Below, piece after piece: positions 24,598 through 32,865 of a stretch of 64,000 bases of DNA (the first letter of the stretch is position 1; the number at the start of each line of letters is the position of its first letter). A model generated the notes under the pieces. That model was given only the letters and a program-made list of their open reading frames with translations. It had not been told where the DNA came from and ran no database searches. This DNA is from UBA10107 sp963835585 (lineage in GTDB: Archaea; Nanobdellota; Nanobdellia; Woesearchaeales; UBA10107), in assembly GCA_963835585.1 (NCBI GenBank), contig CAWIGF010000003.1, positions 310,001 through 374,000 on the forward strand. Direction: 5' to 3'. The translations under genes and the position numbers were made by a program.

Positions 24598-26073
24598 ATG
24601 GTAATGGAAACAATCCAAATAAGGCTTACATCAGAACAAATCGAGGTTCTTCAGTCCTTGGTGGCTTCTGGGATATATCCAAGCAAATCTGAGGCCGTCA
24701 GGGATGCGGTAAGAAAATACATTAGAGCATGGGAATTAGGTGTTCCTGAAGGCATAGAAACTGCTGAAAAGAAAGTAGAAGAGGAGTTCGTAAAAGCGAT
24801 TGAAGAAGAGGCAAAGGAATATCAATCCGTGAAAGGGACTGTTGATTTCTATCCCGAAGAGAAAGCGATGCGGGATGCATTATTCAACGTTCTGAGGAAT
24901 ACTGCAAAAAAGTTCAATTTCAGGGAAATAGAATCTCCTGCATTTGAAACATTAGAACTCCTCACTACCAAATCAGGAGAAGAAATCAAGACACAAATAT
25001 TTACTTTAGAAAAAAGAAGTACAGAACAATTGGGGCTCAGATTCGATTTCACAATTCCCGCAGCACGTATGTTTGTCCAGAAGCAGAAGGAGCTCCCCAA
25101 ACCGGTCAAGTGGTTTGTCATAGACAAAGCATGGCGGTATGAAGCGCCGCAAAAAGGAAGATTACGGGAGTTCTATCAGTTCAGTTGCGAATTGTTTGGT
25201 TCTGATAAACCAGAAGCTGATGCTGAAGTCATCCGCATGGCTATCGAGTTATACAAGAGCATTGGCTTGACTGCATCTGATTTTTATGTTCGCCTGAATA
25301 ATCGTAAGCTTCTCGTTAGTCTTTTGTCCACTATACCGCAGGAAAAAATAAATTCTGTTCTCCGTGTCGTTGACAAAGTCGAGAAACTTTCCGAACGAGA
25401 ATTCTCGGAAGAATTGAAGAAGCTAACTTTGAACGACAAACAAATAAACACGATAAAAAATATCACGCTTCTCAAAGGAAAACCAGACGAAATCATCAAG
25501 AAGATTCCTCTTGATTCAGAAGACGCTAAAACTGCTGTCGATGAGGTGTTGAAGATTATTGACGGCCTTGCTGGTTATGAAGATTTCATCACACTCGATC
25601 TCTCTCTTGTCCGTGGCCAGGATTATTACACCGGAACTATCTTTGAATTCTTCGACAGGGAAGAGAAGTATCGTGCCATAGGAGGAGGCGGCAGATACGA
25701 TAATCTCATCGAACTTTTCAAAGGAGAACCGACGCCAGCGACTGGATTTGGCATTGGTCTTGTCCCAACGATGCTTTTACTTGAAGAAAAAGGCTTGCTT
25801 CCAAAACAAGAACTTGGTCCTGATTATTTTGTTGCATATTTTCCCGATGTCAAGAAAGAAGCATTTGAACTGATCGCAAAACTAAGAAAGAACAATATAG
25901 TCGAGACAGACCTGATGCAGCGGAATTTCGGAAAGCAGATGAATTACGCAAATACAATAAAGGCAAAGAAGCTTATTGTCATAGGGGAGAATGAGATAAA
26001 AGATAGAATTATTAAAGTAAAGGACATGACAACAGGCAAGGAAGTAAGCAAGAAATGGGAGGAATTACAATGA
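24598..26073 (+). CDS. hisS: Histidyl-tRNA synthetase fused to an N-terminal ribbon-helix-helix domain
   Basis: 491 residues. The synthetase begins at about residue 78 (VKGTVDFYPEEKAMRDAL). It has motif 2 (RYEAPQKGRLREFYQF), the histidine motifs LVRGQDYYTGTIFEF and AIGGGGRYDNLIE, motif 3 (GFGIGLVPTML) and a C-terminal anticodon-binding domain. Residues 1-45 (ETIQIRLTSEQIEVLQSLVA, then YPSKSEAVRDAVRKYI) are a CopG/NikR-like ribbon-helix-helix DNA-binding domain, joined by an acidic helical linker of about 30 residues with no stop or frame break. Such a fusion is not usual for HisRS. A TATA-like TTAATATA (24565-24572) precedes the ATG. Repeated CATTAC motifs just upstream could be a binding site. 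It overlaps the next gene by 4 nt. Confidence 0.93.
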   Translation: MVMETIQIRLTSEQIEVLQSLVASGIYPSKSEAVRDAVRKYIRAWELGVPEGIETAEKKVEEEFVKAIEEEAKEYQSVKGTVDFYPEEKAMRDALFNVLRNTAKKFNFREIESPAFETLELLTTKSGEEIKTQIFTLEKRSTEQLGLRFDFTIPAARMFVQKQKELPKPVKWFVIDKAWRYEAPQKGRLREFYQFSCELFGSDKPEADAEVIRMAIELYKSIGLTASDFYVRLNNRKLLVSLLSTIPQEKINSVLRVVDKVEKLSEREFSEELKKLTLNDKQINTIKNITLLKGKPDEIIKKIPLDSEDAKTAVDEVLKIIDGLAGYEDFITLDLSLVRGQDYYTGTIFEFFDREEKYRAIGGGGRYDNLIELFKGEPTPATGFGIGLVPTMLLLEEKGLLPKQELGPDYFVAYFPDVKKEAFELIAKLRKNNIVETDLMQRNFGKQMNYANTIKAKKLIVIGENEIKDRIIKVKDMTTGKEVSKKWEELQ

Positions 26074-26303
26074 TTGGATATCCGTTAATAGCTCAGGGCA
26101 TTTTTAATGGAGGATTGTTTTGGATTTTAGCACTGATTGCTTTGTGGGAGATTCCCTGGAAAGGCGTTGCGATGTGGAAAGCCGCAAAACGAGGCCACCT
26201 CATATGGTTTTTGGTGTTCTTGATTGTGAATCTTGCCGGAATACCGGAAATTCTTTACATATTCATCTTTGCCGACCGGAAAAAGACAAAGAAGAAGCAT
26301 TAA
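26070..26303 (+). CDS. Small two-helix membrane protein (DUF5652-like)
   Basis: 77 residues with two membrane segments (about 9-30 and 41-65). The pattern LWEIPWKGVAMWKAAKRGHL followed by FLIVNLAGIPEILYIFIF resembles DUF5652, a small family common in candidate-phylum bacteria and DPANN archaea. The ATG overlaps the HisRS stop (ATGA), so I set the start there. Function is unknown. Confidence 0.7.
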   Translation: MIGYPLIAQGIFNGGLFWILALIALWEIPWKGVAMWKAAKRGHLIWFLVFLIVNLAGIPEILYIFIFADRKKTKKKH

Positions 26304-26348
26304 TAACCATTTCAAAATGTTTATATAGAAAGATGCATAGTTATATTC

Positions 26349-26504
26349 ATGCCTAGTCAACAAGAAAAGAAATGGGTCCAGGATATGCTTGTAAAGGCGG
26401 CAAGCAAGCCGAAGACGGAAGCGTCAGGGAAAAATGATGTTGATCCTGCCGAAGTCGAGGAGCTGACGAACAGCATACGAAGAAGAATTCAACGCGGAGA
26501 ATAG
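26349..26504 (+). CDS. Short leaderless protein, unknown
   Basis: 51 residues: basic and helical at the N-terminus (PSQQEKKWVQDMLVKAASK), acidic in the middle and ending SIRRRIQRGE. No family is recognised. A TATA box (TTTATATAG, about 26320-26328) lies 26 nt before the ATG, as for other leaderless genes here, and there is no frame interruption. The stop is 4 nt from that of the convergent MetAP gene. It may be a small DNA- or RNA-binding protein; that is only a guess from charge. Confidence 0.55.
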   Translation: MPSQQEKKWVQDMLVKAASKPKTEASGKNDVDPAEVEELTNSIRRRIQRGE

Positions 26505-26508
26505 ATTC

Positions 26509-27393
26509 TTATTTTGTTAATATCTCGCAACCGGTTTTTGTTATAAGAACTGTGTTTTCCCACTGCGAAACCATGCCTTTTTTTGCCTCAATCAATGGAG
26601 GATATTGTCTTATCATATCTAGTTGAGTCATTTCTTTAAGTGCGACGCTAGTTTTCAGGGCTCCTATTTTCTTTGAGAGCCATCGTGCACTTGTAGGCAA
26701 GCCTTTTCGTTCCTCAAGAAGTTTCAGCGCATCTCTTGTTATTTGGCTTCTTACCGGATGTTTCTGAACCAACGAGAATATTTCAGCGTTGCTGGATTCA
26801 TATATTATTCCGTCGCCTGTTGTTGCGAACGGTTCAATGGCGATTACTGTGTCTTCTTTCAGCTTATCTTCATTACCATCATCATAATTTGGGACGGTGA
26901 CTCCTGCATGGACAGTGTAAAGATCTAGTGAGTGTCCTGAAAGGTTTCTTACGGGCTGAAATCCATATTTCTGTATTATTTTTTCAATTACCTTCCCTAT
27001 TTCCCTGAGCTGCAAACCAGGCTTGAGTATTTTTATCGCTTCATCACGTGCTTCCTTGCTTGCCTTCGTTAATGCTTCATATTTCCCAGTCAAATCAACT
27101 GTTACTGCATTGTCACCGATTGCGCCATTTACTTCGGCGCCAACATCAAGTTTAACCAAGTCATTAGTCGTGAAAACACGTTCTTCGTTCGAGAATGGAA
27201 CATCGTGAGCGGCTGTCGCGTTCAACGAGATATTAACAGGGAATGCCAAATCTGCACCCAGTTCTTTCAATTTCTTTTCGACAGCGTCCGACACATCGCT
27301 AAATTTTGCTCCTGGCTTAATCAATGAAGCGCCGTGCATCAGTGCTTCGTGGGCTGCATGTCCTGCTTTTCGCCAGTCTGCGAGATTTTCCAT
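26509..27393 (-). CDS. map: Methionine aminopeptidase, type II
   Basis: 294 residues, standard for archaeal MetAP2, which removes initiator Met. Visible residues are the NATAAHDVPF segment with the His, the metal ligands DVGAEVNGAIGDNAV (Asp pair), NLSGHSLDLYTVHAG (His) and IAIEPFATTG (Glu). The C-terminal SQWENTVLIT carries the final metal Glu. The type II helical insert (about 185-260) is present. It is a monocistronic-looking gene convergent with the small protein at 26349. Confidence 0.97.
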   Translation of the reverse strand: MENLADWRKAGHAAHEALMHGASLIKPGAKFSDVSDAVEKKLKELGADLAFPVNISLNATAAHDVPFSNEERVFTTNDLVKLDVGAEVNGAIGDNAVTVDLTGKYEALTKASKEARDEAIKILKPGLQLREIGKVIEKIIQKYGFQPVRNLSGHSLDLYTVHAGVTVPNYDDGNEDKLKEDTVIAIEPFATTGDGIIYESSNAEIFSLVQKHPVRSQITRDALKLLEERKGLPTSARWLSKKIGALKTSVALKEMTQLDMIRQYPPLIEAKKGMVSQWENTVLITKTGCEILTK

Positions 27394-27417
27394 AATTAGA
27401 AGAATAAACTACTGTTT

Positions 27418-28083
27418 TTAAATATTTCCTGGCCAGAGTATTTCTACGTATTCCTGATATGCATTTGAGAGATTTTTATGTGCATTTGATATTACGTGAT
27501 AATTATAGGAAATATCTTTCGCCATTACTGTCATTGCGTCTACGGATTTCACAAACTTTTTTCCAATCTTTGGATTTTCCGCAACGGCCGATTCTAGAAT
27601 ATTTATGCCTCTTTTTATCATTTCTGAAAATTTTTCTGTGATTTCCGCTCTTTCTGCATTCCTTTTCACTTCCTTCTCATAGTGCTTTCTTGGATTTATC
27701 GTCGGTATATGTAGTGCTTCGATAAGTATACGAGTTTTTCTTATAAGTAAATTATTTGTGGGTGAGCTTAGTTCTAGACCAGTCCGTAGTTTGCTGTTGT
27801 ACTTTTGTGTATGATATATCCATTCATGAATTGTTTTTGGTATGCCATTAGCACATACTGTGTGAATTTTATGACTCACTTCATTTATTGCAAAATAAGT
27901 TATAGGGTTAGTTAGTAACCTCTTTTTACTGTATATCAATTGTCCGAACGGCTTTTCTATAATTATCTCTTCCCCTGTGTCAATGGCACTGAACTGAATG
28001 TCTTTATCAAGAAGCCAATTCTCATATTCCTTAAGCGCAAGTTCAACCTTCTCGTTGAGTTCTTTGCTCAATGGGATTTCCAT
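27418..28083 (-). CDS. Unknown protein
   Basis: 221 residues, not recognised. The N-terminal half has mixed strands (TGEEIIIEKPFGQLIYS) and the C-terminal half is helical and charged. No membrane segment or signal is seen. It starts 1 nt after the stop of the signal-peptidase-like gene, so the two are presumably co-transcribed. Confidence 0.5.
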   Translation of the reverse strand: MEIPLSKELNEKVELALKEYENWLLDKDIQFSAIDTGEEIIIEKPFGQLIYSKKRLLTNPITYFAINEVSHKIHTVCANGIPKTIHEWIYHTQKYNSKLRTGLELSSPTNNLLIRKTRILIEALHIPTINPRKHYEKEVKRNAERAEITEKFSEMIKRGINILESAVAENPKIGKKFVKSVDAMTVMAKDISYNYHVISNAHKNLSNAYQEYVEILWPGNI

Positions 28084-28084
28084 A

Positions 28085-28624
28085 TTAATAGATTATTCCA
28101 ACAAGAATTCCTTTTATCTGGCTGAACCGGACTTTATCAGGATCCTGGATTGGATTATTGTCACCTTTGAATATGAAATATGTTCCGTTATCATCAGTTC
28201 CTATTTGTATGACTCTGTGTATGATTATGTCTCCGTCAGTTGATTGATATGAGACTATGTCTCCGACATGAATGTCGCTTTCTGAATTAGGTTTTATTTC
28301 GAGGCCGTTAGATTGCGAGTCGAGAACAGGCTCCATTGATTTTGTATCAGCGAATCGCGACCATGTTGCATTAGGAATGTCAAGCTCAATGCCATCTGAG
28401 TAGACTTGTATTTGTGATTCTTGTATATGATTTGCTGGAGATGGTTGACTTACGCTTTTTCCCTGTGCAGCCGCAGCAAGCGTTTCTATCCCAAGAATGG
28501 GGTTGCTTCCTGTGCTTAGTGGTTTTTGGAGCTGACCGATGTTTCCTAGTTCATAGACTAAGCTTGTACAAAGTGCTCCTAGTGAGAATATGAGTATGAA
28601 CAATGCCACATTTCTTAATTTCAT
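28085..28624 (-). CDS. S26-family signal peptidase-like protein
   Basis: 179 residues with an N-terminal membrane segment (about 5-25). The S26 core holds TKSMEPVLD with the catalytic Ser, VGDIVSYQ, then DIIIHRVIQIG with a His in place of the bacterial Lys, as in SEC11-type archaeal enzymes, and FKGDNNPIQDP with conserved Asp residues. Compared with typical archaeal signal peptidases, an extra Ser/Gly/Ala-rich stretch of about 60 residues follows the membrane segment. Role: cleavage of secretory signal peptides, or of a special substrate. Confidence 0.85.
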   Translation of the reverse strand: MKLRNVALFILIFSLGALCTSLVYELGNIGQLQKPLSTGSNPILGIETLAAAAQGKSVSQPSPANHIQESQIQVYSDGIELDIPNATWSRFADTKSMEPVLDSQSNGLEIKPNSESDIHVGDIVSYQSTDGDIIIHRVIQIGTDDNGTYFIFKGDNNPIQDPDKVRFSQIKGILVGIIY

Positions 28625-28697
28625 TCAAAGCTTCCATCTAAACACTTTTCGGTCCAATTATTGTCCTTATTTAAAACCTTCTTTTTGTAGTCTTTTT

Positions 28698-28707
28698 ATA
28701 GTAGTAA
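28698..28707 (+). promoter_or_regulatory. Shared upstream box (half-site)
   Basis: ATAGTAGTAA sits 12-15 nt upstream of TTTAAATA (28720-28727). The spacer AACAAATGGAAAAG is almost the same as that upstream of the gene at 44989 (AACAAATAGAAAAG), so the similarity extends beyond the half-site. Confidence 0.5.
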
Positions 28708-28749
28708 CAAATGGAAAAGTTTAAATATGAGTATTACAGTAAAACTAAC

Positions 28750-29292
28750 ATGGTCCAAGTCTCAGTCTACAAACAACCTGACCTTTTCAAGACAGCACCC
28801 TCTGTTGTAATTCTACCTGAATGTTACAAGAAGCATGCAGGCAAGAGTGTCGAAGAAGTCGCAATCGAAGATTATGCTTATTTAGTCGGGCTCAAAAATA
28901 GTAATTTAGTTTGGGCAAAAAAGGATCATAAATTGAGTGTTCTGAAAGAGCGTGTAAATTTTGTGTTGTTCGCATTGAACAACTATGTTCCTGTAACGAA
29001 ATGTGATTTAGCTCCTCATTGCACCAATAATGCGGATTACTTCTCTTCGACTTATAACCCAAATGAAGGAAATATTGTAGGAGATCCTGACTATTTGTGC
29101 GAAAAGCATAGGAAATCAAAAAATCCAGGTACAATGCTTCATCTTTTGAAAGGGGATTCTATTCTTTTCTTCCATGCCAGAGAACAACCTGCAGCGACAA
29201 AAATTATAGTTCATTCTGCAGGTATATCGCTGAATTTTAATGGAACAAAAGAAGATCTTGCCAATATTGTCAATTCTTTACATTTTAGATAA
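28750..29292 (+). CDS. Unknown protein with possible metal-binding cysteines
   Basis: About 180 residues, not recognised. The cysteine and histidine arrangement (CDLAPHCTNN and later YLCEKHRKS) could form a zinc site. The start is set at the ATG at 28750 because the TATA box TTTAAATA (28720-28727) is 26 nt upstream. An in-frame ATG at 28711 lies upstream of that TATA box. The promoter carries the shared box, placing it with other lineage-specific genes. It is convergent with aCPSF1 with a 1-nt gap. Confidence 0.5.
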   Translation: MVQVSVYKQPDLFKTAPSVVILPECYKKHAGKSVEEVAIEDYAYLVGLKNSNLVWAKKDHKLSVLKERVNFVLFALNNYVPVTKCDLAPHCTNNADYFSSTYNPNEGNIVGDPDYLCEKHRKSKNPGTMLHLLKGDSILFFHAREQPAATKIIVHSAGISLNFNGTKEDLANIVNSLHFR

Positions 29293-29293
29293 T

Positions 29294-31186
29294 TCATCTC
29301 AATCTTATTGATTCGAGATTCTTAGGGGCTGTTGTTTCTATCCTGAATTCCTTGTGCACCGAACTTGCGAAATCCAGACAGCTTCCAGCCTCTCCGTGAT
29401 TGATTATTACTTTCTTAGGGCGCGGATCGCATTTTGAGATGAAATTCATCAATCCGTTCCTGTCAGCATGGCCAGATATGTCTATCTTCGCGACTTCCAT
29501 GTTGACTTTTAATATTTCCTGCTTTTGCCCGTTGGCGAAACCGATGTCTTTTTCTCCTCTGAAAACCCTTCTTCCTAGAGTTCCTTCTCCTAGATATGAG
29601 CTAAATACAATCATGTTCTTCGGATTTTCGGCGAGCCCCTTGAAGTACTCGACAGATGCTCCTCCTACTAACATGCCTGATGTCGCAATGATTATGCATG
29701 GGCCTTCATCTTCGATAACCTGTTTTCTTTCCTTGCCAGAACCGACGCGCTTGAACACAGGATTGAGGAAAGGATTAGTGTCCTTGCTCATGAGTCTTTT
29801 TCTCATTGAGTTGTTCATGTATTCAGGATATGCTGTATGAATTGCAGTAATTTCCCAGACGCTTCCATCGATGTACACCGGAACATTCTTCATGCGCCCG
29901 GATCTGACTAAATCATCAACGATCACCATCACGCTTTGAGCTCGACCTGTTCCAAGCACCGGCATCAGAAGTTTTCCTCCTCGGTCAATTACTTGCTTGA
30001 TGAGATCAGCTAGCTTTTCATCAGCCAGTTTTTCTGGCTCGCGAATTGCTGTCTTGCTTCCGTAAGTGGATTCTATCATCAACGATTCTAATCTAGGGAA
30101 TCTTGTGTCTGCCGGATCGAGTATCTGTGATGTTACAAAGTTGATATCTCCTGTGTACATGAAATTATGAAGTCCATTGCCGATGTGCAAATGCACCATC
30201 GCGCTTCCGAGAATGTGGCCTGCGTTGTAGAATGTTAATCTAACATCTGGTGTTATGTCGCTTACCTCCTCGTAATTCAGGACAATTGTGTTCTTGACGG
30301 AGAGTTTGACGTCTTCCATGTCATATGGAGGTTCTTTCCCATCTGATTTTGCTATCTTGATTACTTCTATCTGTGACAATGCCGACACGTCCCGTGTTGG
30401 AGGAGTGCAGTAAATGGGTCCCCTGTATCCCATTTTGAATAGGAACGGAACCAACCCGACATGATCAAGATGTGAATGTGAAAGAATCACTGCGTCCAAT
30501 TCATTAATGTCAAAATCAGGGCATTCGAGTATTGGATATGCATCTGCTCCTTCTGCCGCGACGTTGATTCCGCAATCCAGTAATATTCGCGATTCGGGCG
30601 TCTGCAGCAGGAAACCACTTCTTCCTACTTCTCTTGCTGCACCCAAAAATGTGAGTCTTACCCATTCATTTGATCGTGCTCTAGTCCAGCCGTCATATAT
30701 TCTGTGGCCGACCCTGTCCAGGAATTTTCTTCGTTCCTCTGAATTTGCATACAAAAGCGACTTGATGTCATCGACCATGTTCGATTTAATCGAAGGTGCT
30801 CGTCTTATGAATGGAGTCCACAGCGTTTTTTCCTTGATTTCCTTCAGCAACTGTCCTTGTTTCCCAATCGCTGCTCCTGGCTTCTCCGTCTCAATAGTAA
30901 CGACTGACCTGGCTTTTTCAAAGAAAACCTCGCCCACCCCAGATTCCTCGTCAAAAATATTTTTTATTAATTCCTTTGATTTCTCCTCGTCGAGAAGGAT
31001 TGCTGGATCCGCCCTCAGTTCTATCCTTTTTTTTACGGAATCAACTGCGCTTTTGACAGTTCCTTTGTTGTCGAGAAAGTACTCTCTGTCTTTTGTATAT
31101 AGCACAATATTCGCGCCTTCAAATGCATTGTCGCTTACTTTTCCCTCGGGTAAGCTCTTCAATATTTCCTTTATTATTTCATTCAT
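29294..31186 (-). CDS. KH/beta-CASP ribonuclease aCPSF1 (FttA)
   Basis: 630 residues. N-terminal KH domains (about 1-145, with the GAAIGKQGQLLKEIKE loop) precede a metallo-beta-lactamase domain (FLGAAREVGRSGFLL; SHSHLDHVGLVP with the metal ligands; YTGDINF) and a beta-CASP domain (MLVGGASVEYFKG; then DISGHADRNGLMNFI and VIINHGEAGS). In archaea this enzyme terminates transcription by cutting nascent RNA at U-rich sites. It lies 36 nt downstream of psmB. All catalytic motifs are intact. Confidence 0.97.
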   Translation of the reverse strand: MNEIIKEILKSLPEGKVSDNAFEGANIVLYTKDREYFLDNKGTVKSAVDSVKKRIELRADPAILLDEEKSKELIKNIFDEESGVGEVFFEKARSVVTIETEKPGAAIGKQGQLLKEIKEKTLWTPFIRRAPSIKSNMVDDIKSLLYANSEERRKFLDRVGHRIYDGWTRARSNEWVRLTFLGAAREVGRSGFLLQTPESRILLDCGINVAAEGADAYPILECPDFDINELDAVILSHSHLDHVGLVPFLFKMGYRGPIYCTPPTRDVSALSQIEVIKIAKSDGKEPPYDMEDVKLSVKNTIVLNYEEVSDITPDVRLTFYNAGHILGSAMVHLHIGNGLHNFMYTGDINFVTSQILDPADTRFPRLESLMIESTYGSKTAIREPEKLADEKLADLIKQVIDRGGKLLMPVLGTGRAQSVMVIVDDLVRSGRMKNVPVYIDGSVWEITAIHTAYPEYMNNSMRKRLMSKDTNPFLNPVFKRVGSGKERKQVIEDEGPCIIIATSGMLVGGASVEYFKGLAENPKNMIVFSSYLGEGTLGRRVFRGEKDIGFANGQKQEILKVNMEVAKIDISGHADRNGLMNFISKCDPRPKKVIINHGEAGSCLDFASSVHKEFRIETTAPKNLESIRLR

Positions 31187-31222
31187 TGTACCCTACTCTA
31201 AACACTTTCTTTTCAGTGAGAA

Positions 31223-31876
31223 CTATAATTCAGCTTTTGGTGTGAAATCCTTTGATATTATTTTCTTGAAACCTTCGCTTGTTACTGTGTAAACGTCAAA
31301 CCCATTTCCTGTTGCAGAATCCCGCAACTGGGCTTGGTTGATAGCTTCAACAGCTAATTTGATTCCATCTTGTGTTGTGATTCCTTTTTTGTATTTTGAT
31401 TCTATGATTGGTAATGCGAATACACTTCCAGAACCATCTGCTGTGAATCTGTCATGCTTTGTGAGGGTTCCATCAGCGCCAACTTCATACAAACTAAATC
31501 CATTGACATCTTTTCCGCCTACAAGGAAACCTGTGACACCCCATTCTCCTAATTGACGCACGCTCATGTATGCCATGCTATTGAGAAGGTTTGCTGCATC
31601 CTTGACTGTGACTTTCCTGTTTGCTCTGACTTCAAGTAGCTTCAATTCTGCTCTGGTGAATTTGATTGCCCTCTGAATCTCAGAAACCATGCCGGCAATT
31701 GTGACAACTATATTGTCAACCAATGGAAATACTTTATCGGCTTCCCTATTTACAATCATATTGCCGCCTGTCATTCGCTTATCTGCTGCGAGAACTATTC
31801 CATCGGAACACACCATTGCAATAGTGGTAGTTCCTGATTTCGTTGCGCCTTTGAGTGCATTATTTTCTTGATTCAT
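31223..31876 (-). CDS. psmB: 20S proteasome beta subunit
   Basis: 217 residues. A 15-residue propeptide (ending ALKGATKSG) precedes TTTIAMVCSDGIVLAADKR, so autocleavage exposes the catalytic Thr with Asp and Lys partners visible (ADKR). The GSGSVFALPIIES region holds the conserved SGS motif. It forms the inner rings of the 20S particle together with PsmA at 1004-1750. It precedes aCPSF1 by 36 nt and is probably co-transcribed with it. Confidence 0.98.
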   Translation of the reverse strand: MNQENNALKGATKSGTTTIAMVCSDGIVLAADKRMTGGNMIVNREADKVFPLVDNIVVTIAGMVSEIQRAIKFTRAELKLLEVRANRKVTVKDAANLLNSMAYMSVRQLGEWGVTGFLVGGKDVNGFSLYEVGADGTLTKHDRFTADGSGSVFALPIIESKYKKGITTQDGIKLAVEAINQAQLRDSATGNGFDVYTVTSEGFKKIISKDFTPKAEL

Positions 31877-31920
31877 TGTGCTCAGAATGCTCTATCTATT
31901 ATTTTATGGTGCTGACGCAT

Positions 31921-32433
31921 TTATAAAGGTTTCGGTGCAGTCGCTGCGGATCTGTTCGAACGAGTTATTGTGTCTTTTCTTTCGCCATCAAGATATATCT
32001 CATATCTGGCTTCCTCATAATTCCCATGGGAGAATTTGCGTTTCTTGACATATAATACACCTTTGTTTAAGTAGTCAGTAAGGACAAGTGATATCTCTGA
32101 AGGAAGATAGTGATTATTGAATGCGATTAATTCATTATTATCGCTCGTAAATTTGCTTTTATACTGCTGCACAAGTCTTTTTCCACAATCCGATACGCCA
32201 CGTGCATAGAATCCTGCTGCCAAGATCGTTGCATATCTCAACGCATCCATAGGTAACAATGATTCAATGAATTCCCGCTCTTTTCCTTTTGTTTGGTTGC
32301 CAGTATGACTCCTTGTGAGTTGGCGACATAGCTTTTCAACGCGGTCTCGACTTTCCCGCACATTATTCTTTGGAAGATTAGATATGAATTTATTCGCCCG
32401 GTGTTCAAGATTCAATTTAGGTGGCTCGGTCAT
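31921..32433 (-). CDS. Unknown small protein
   Basis: 170 residues, not recognised. It is basic overall, with an Arg/Lys-rich N-terminal half (RESRDRVEKLCRQLTRSHTG) and a strand-rich C-terminus (GVLYVKKRKFSHGNYEEARY). No membrane segment. A TATA box (about 32463-32471) would give a leader of about 8 nt. It is divergent from the gene at 32527. Confidence 0.5.
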   Translation of the reverse strand: MTEPPKLNLEHRANKFISNLPKNNVRESRDRVEKLCRQLTRSHTGNQTKGKEREFIESLLPMDALRYATILAAGFYARGVSDCGKRLVQQYKSKFTSDNNELIAFNNHYLPSEISLVLTDYLNKGVLYVKKRKFSHGNYEEARYEIYLDGERKDTITRSNRSAATAPKPL

Positions 32434-32526
32434 TTTGGGATGCGCTCCGTACTTGTCGCTTTTTTATAAAGGTTTTCCTTGCATCCACGTAATCTTTATA
32501 TAAACGAGCATTTCTTGCGAGAGTCT

Positions 32527-32865
32527 ATGACAGAAGAACAATATAGTTTAATGATAATGTTAAAATACGGTGCAGCCTATATCGAGATTAAAGATGTGAC
32601 TGGAATCCAGACAGATGAGCTGGAAGACACAAGACATTTGAGAAGAGGAAAAGTAGACAAAATCGAATATCATCCACATGCTCCTATGCACCCAAATGGC
32701 CCCGAATATTACGAGGTTGGAGAAAAGAAATTGAGAAATAAACTTAAAATTGATTTTCCTGGGAATCACGGCGTGCTTTGGGAAAGTTTGGTTAGTAAAG
32801 TAGATGAACTCGAGGAAAAAATAGAGAAATCAAGACCTCAGTTTGCGACTTCTAGTAAGCCTTAG
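32527..32865 (+). CDS. Unknown small protein
   Basis: 112 residues, not recognised, with a C-terminal coiled-coil-like end (LVSKVDELEEKIEKS). The first part (KYGAAYIEIKDVTGIQTDEL) may be a helix-turn-helix. The start at 32527 is preferred because CTTTATATAAA (about 32491-32501) lies 26-30 nt upstream; 16 further in-frame codons upstream would precede the transcript start. Its 3' end overlaps the end of proS by 14 nt. Confidence 0.5.
   Translation: MTEEQYSLMIMLKYGAAYIEIKDVTGIQTDELEDTRHLRRGKVDKIEYHPHAPMHPNGPEYYEVGEKKLRNKLKIDFPGNHGVLWESLVSKVDELEEKIEKSRPQFATSSKP

Noticed and set aside
24598..24830. Separate RHH gene ending before HisRS
   Set aside because: No stop codon or alternative start with a ribosome binding site is present between the two domains.
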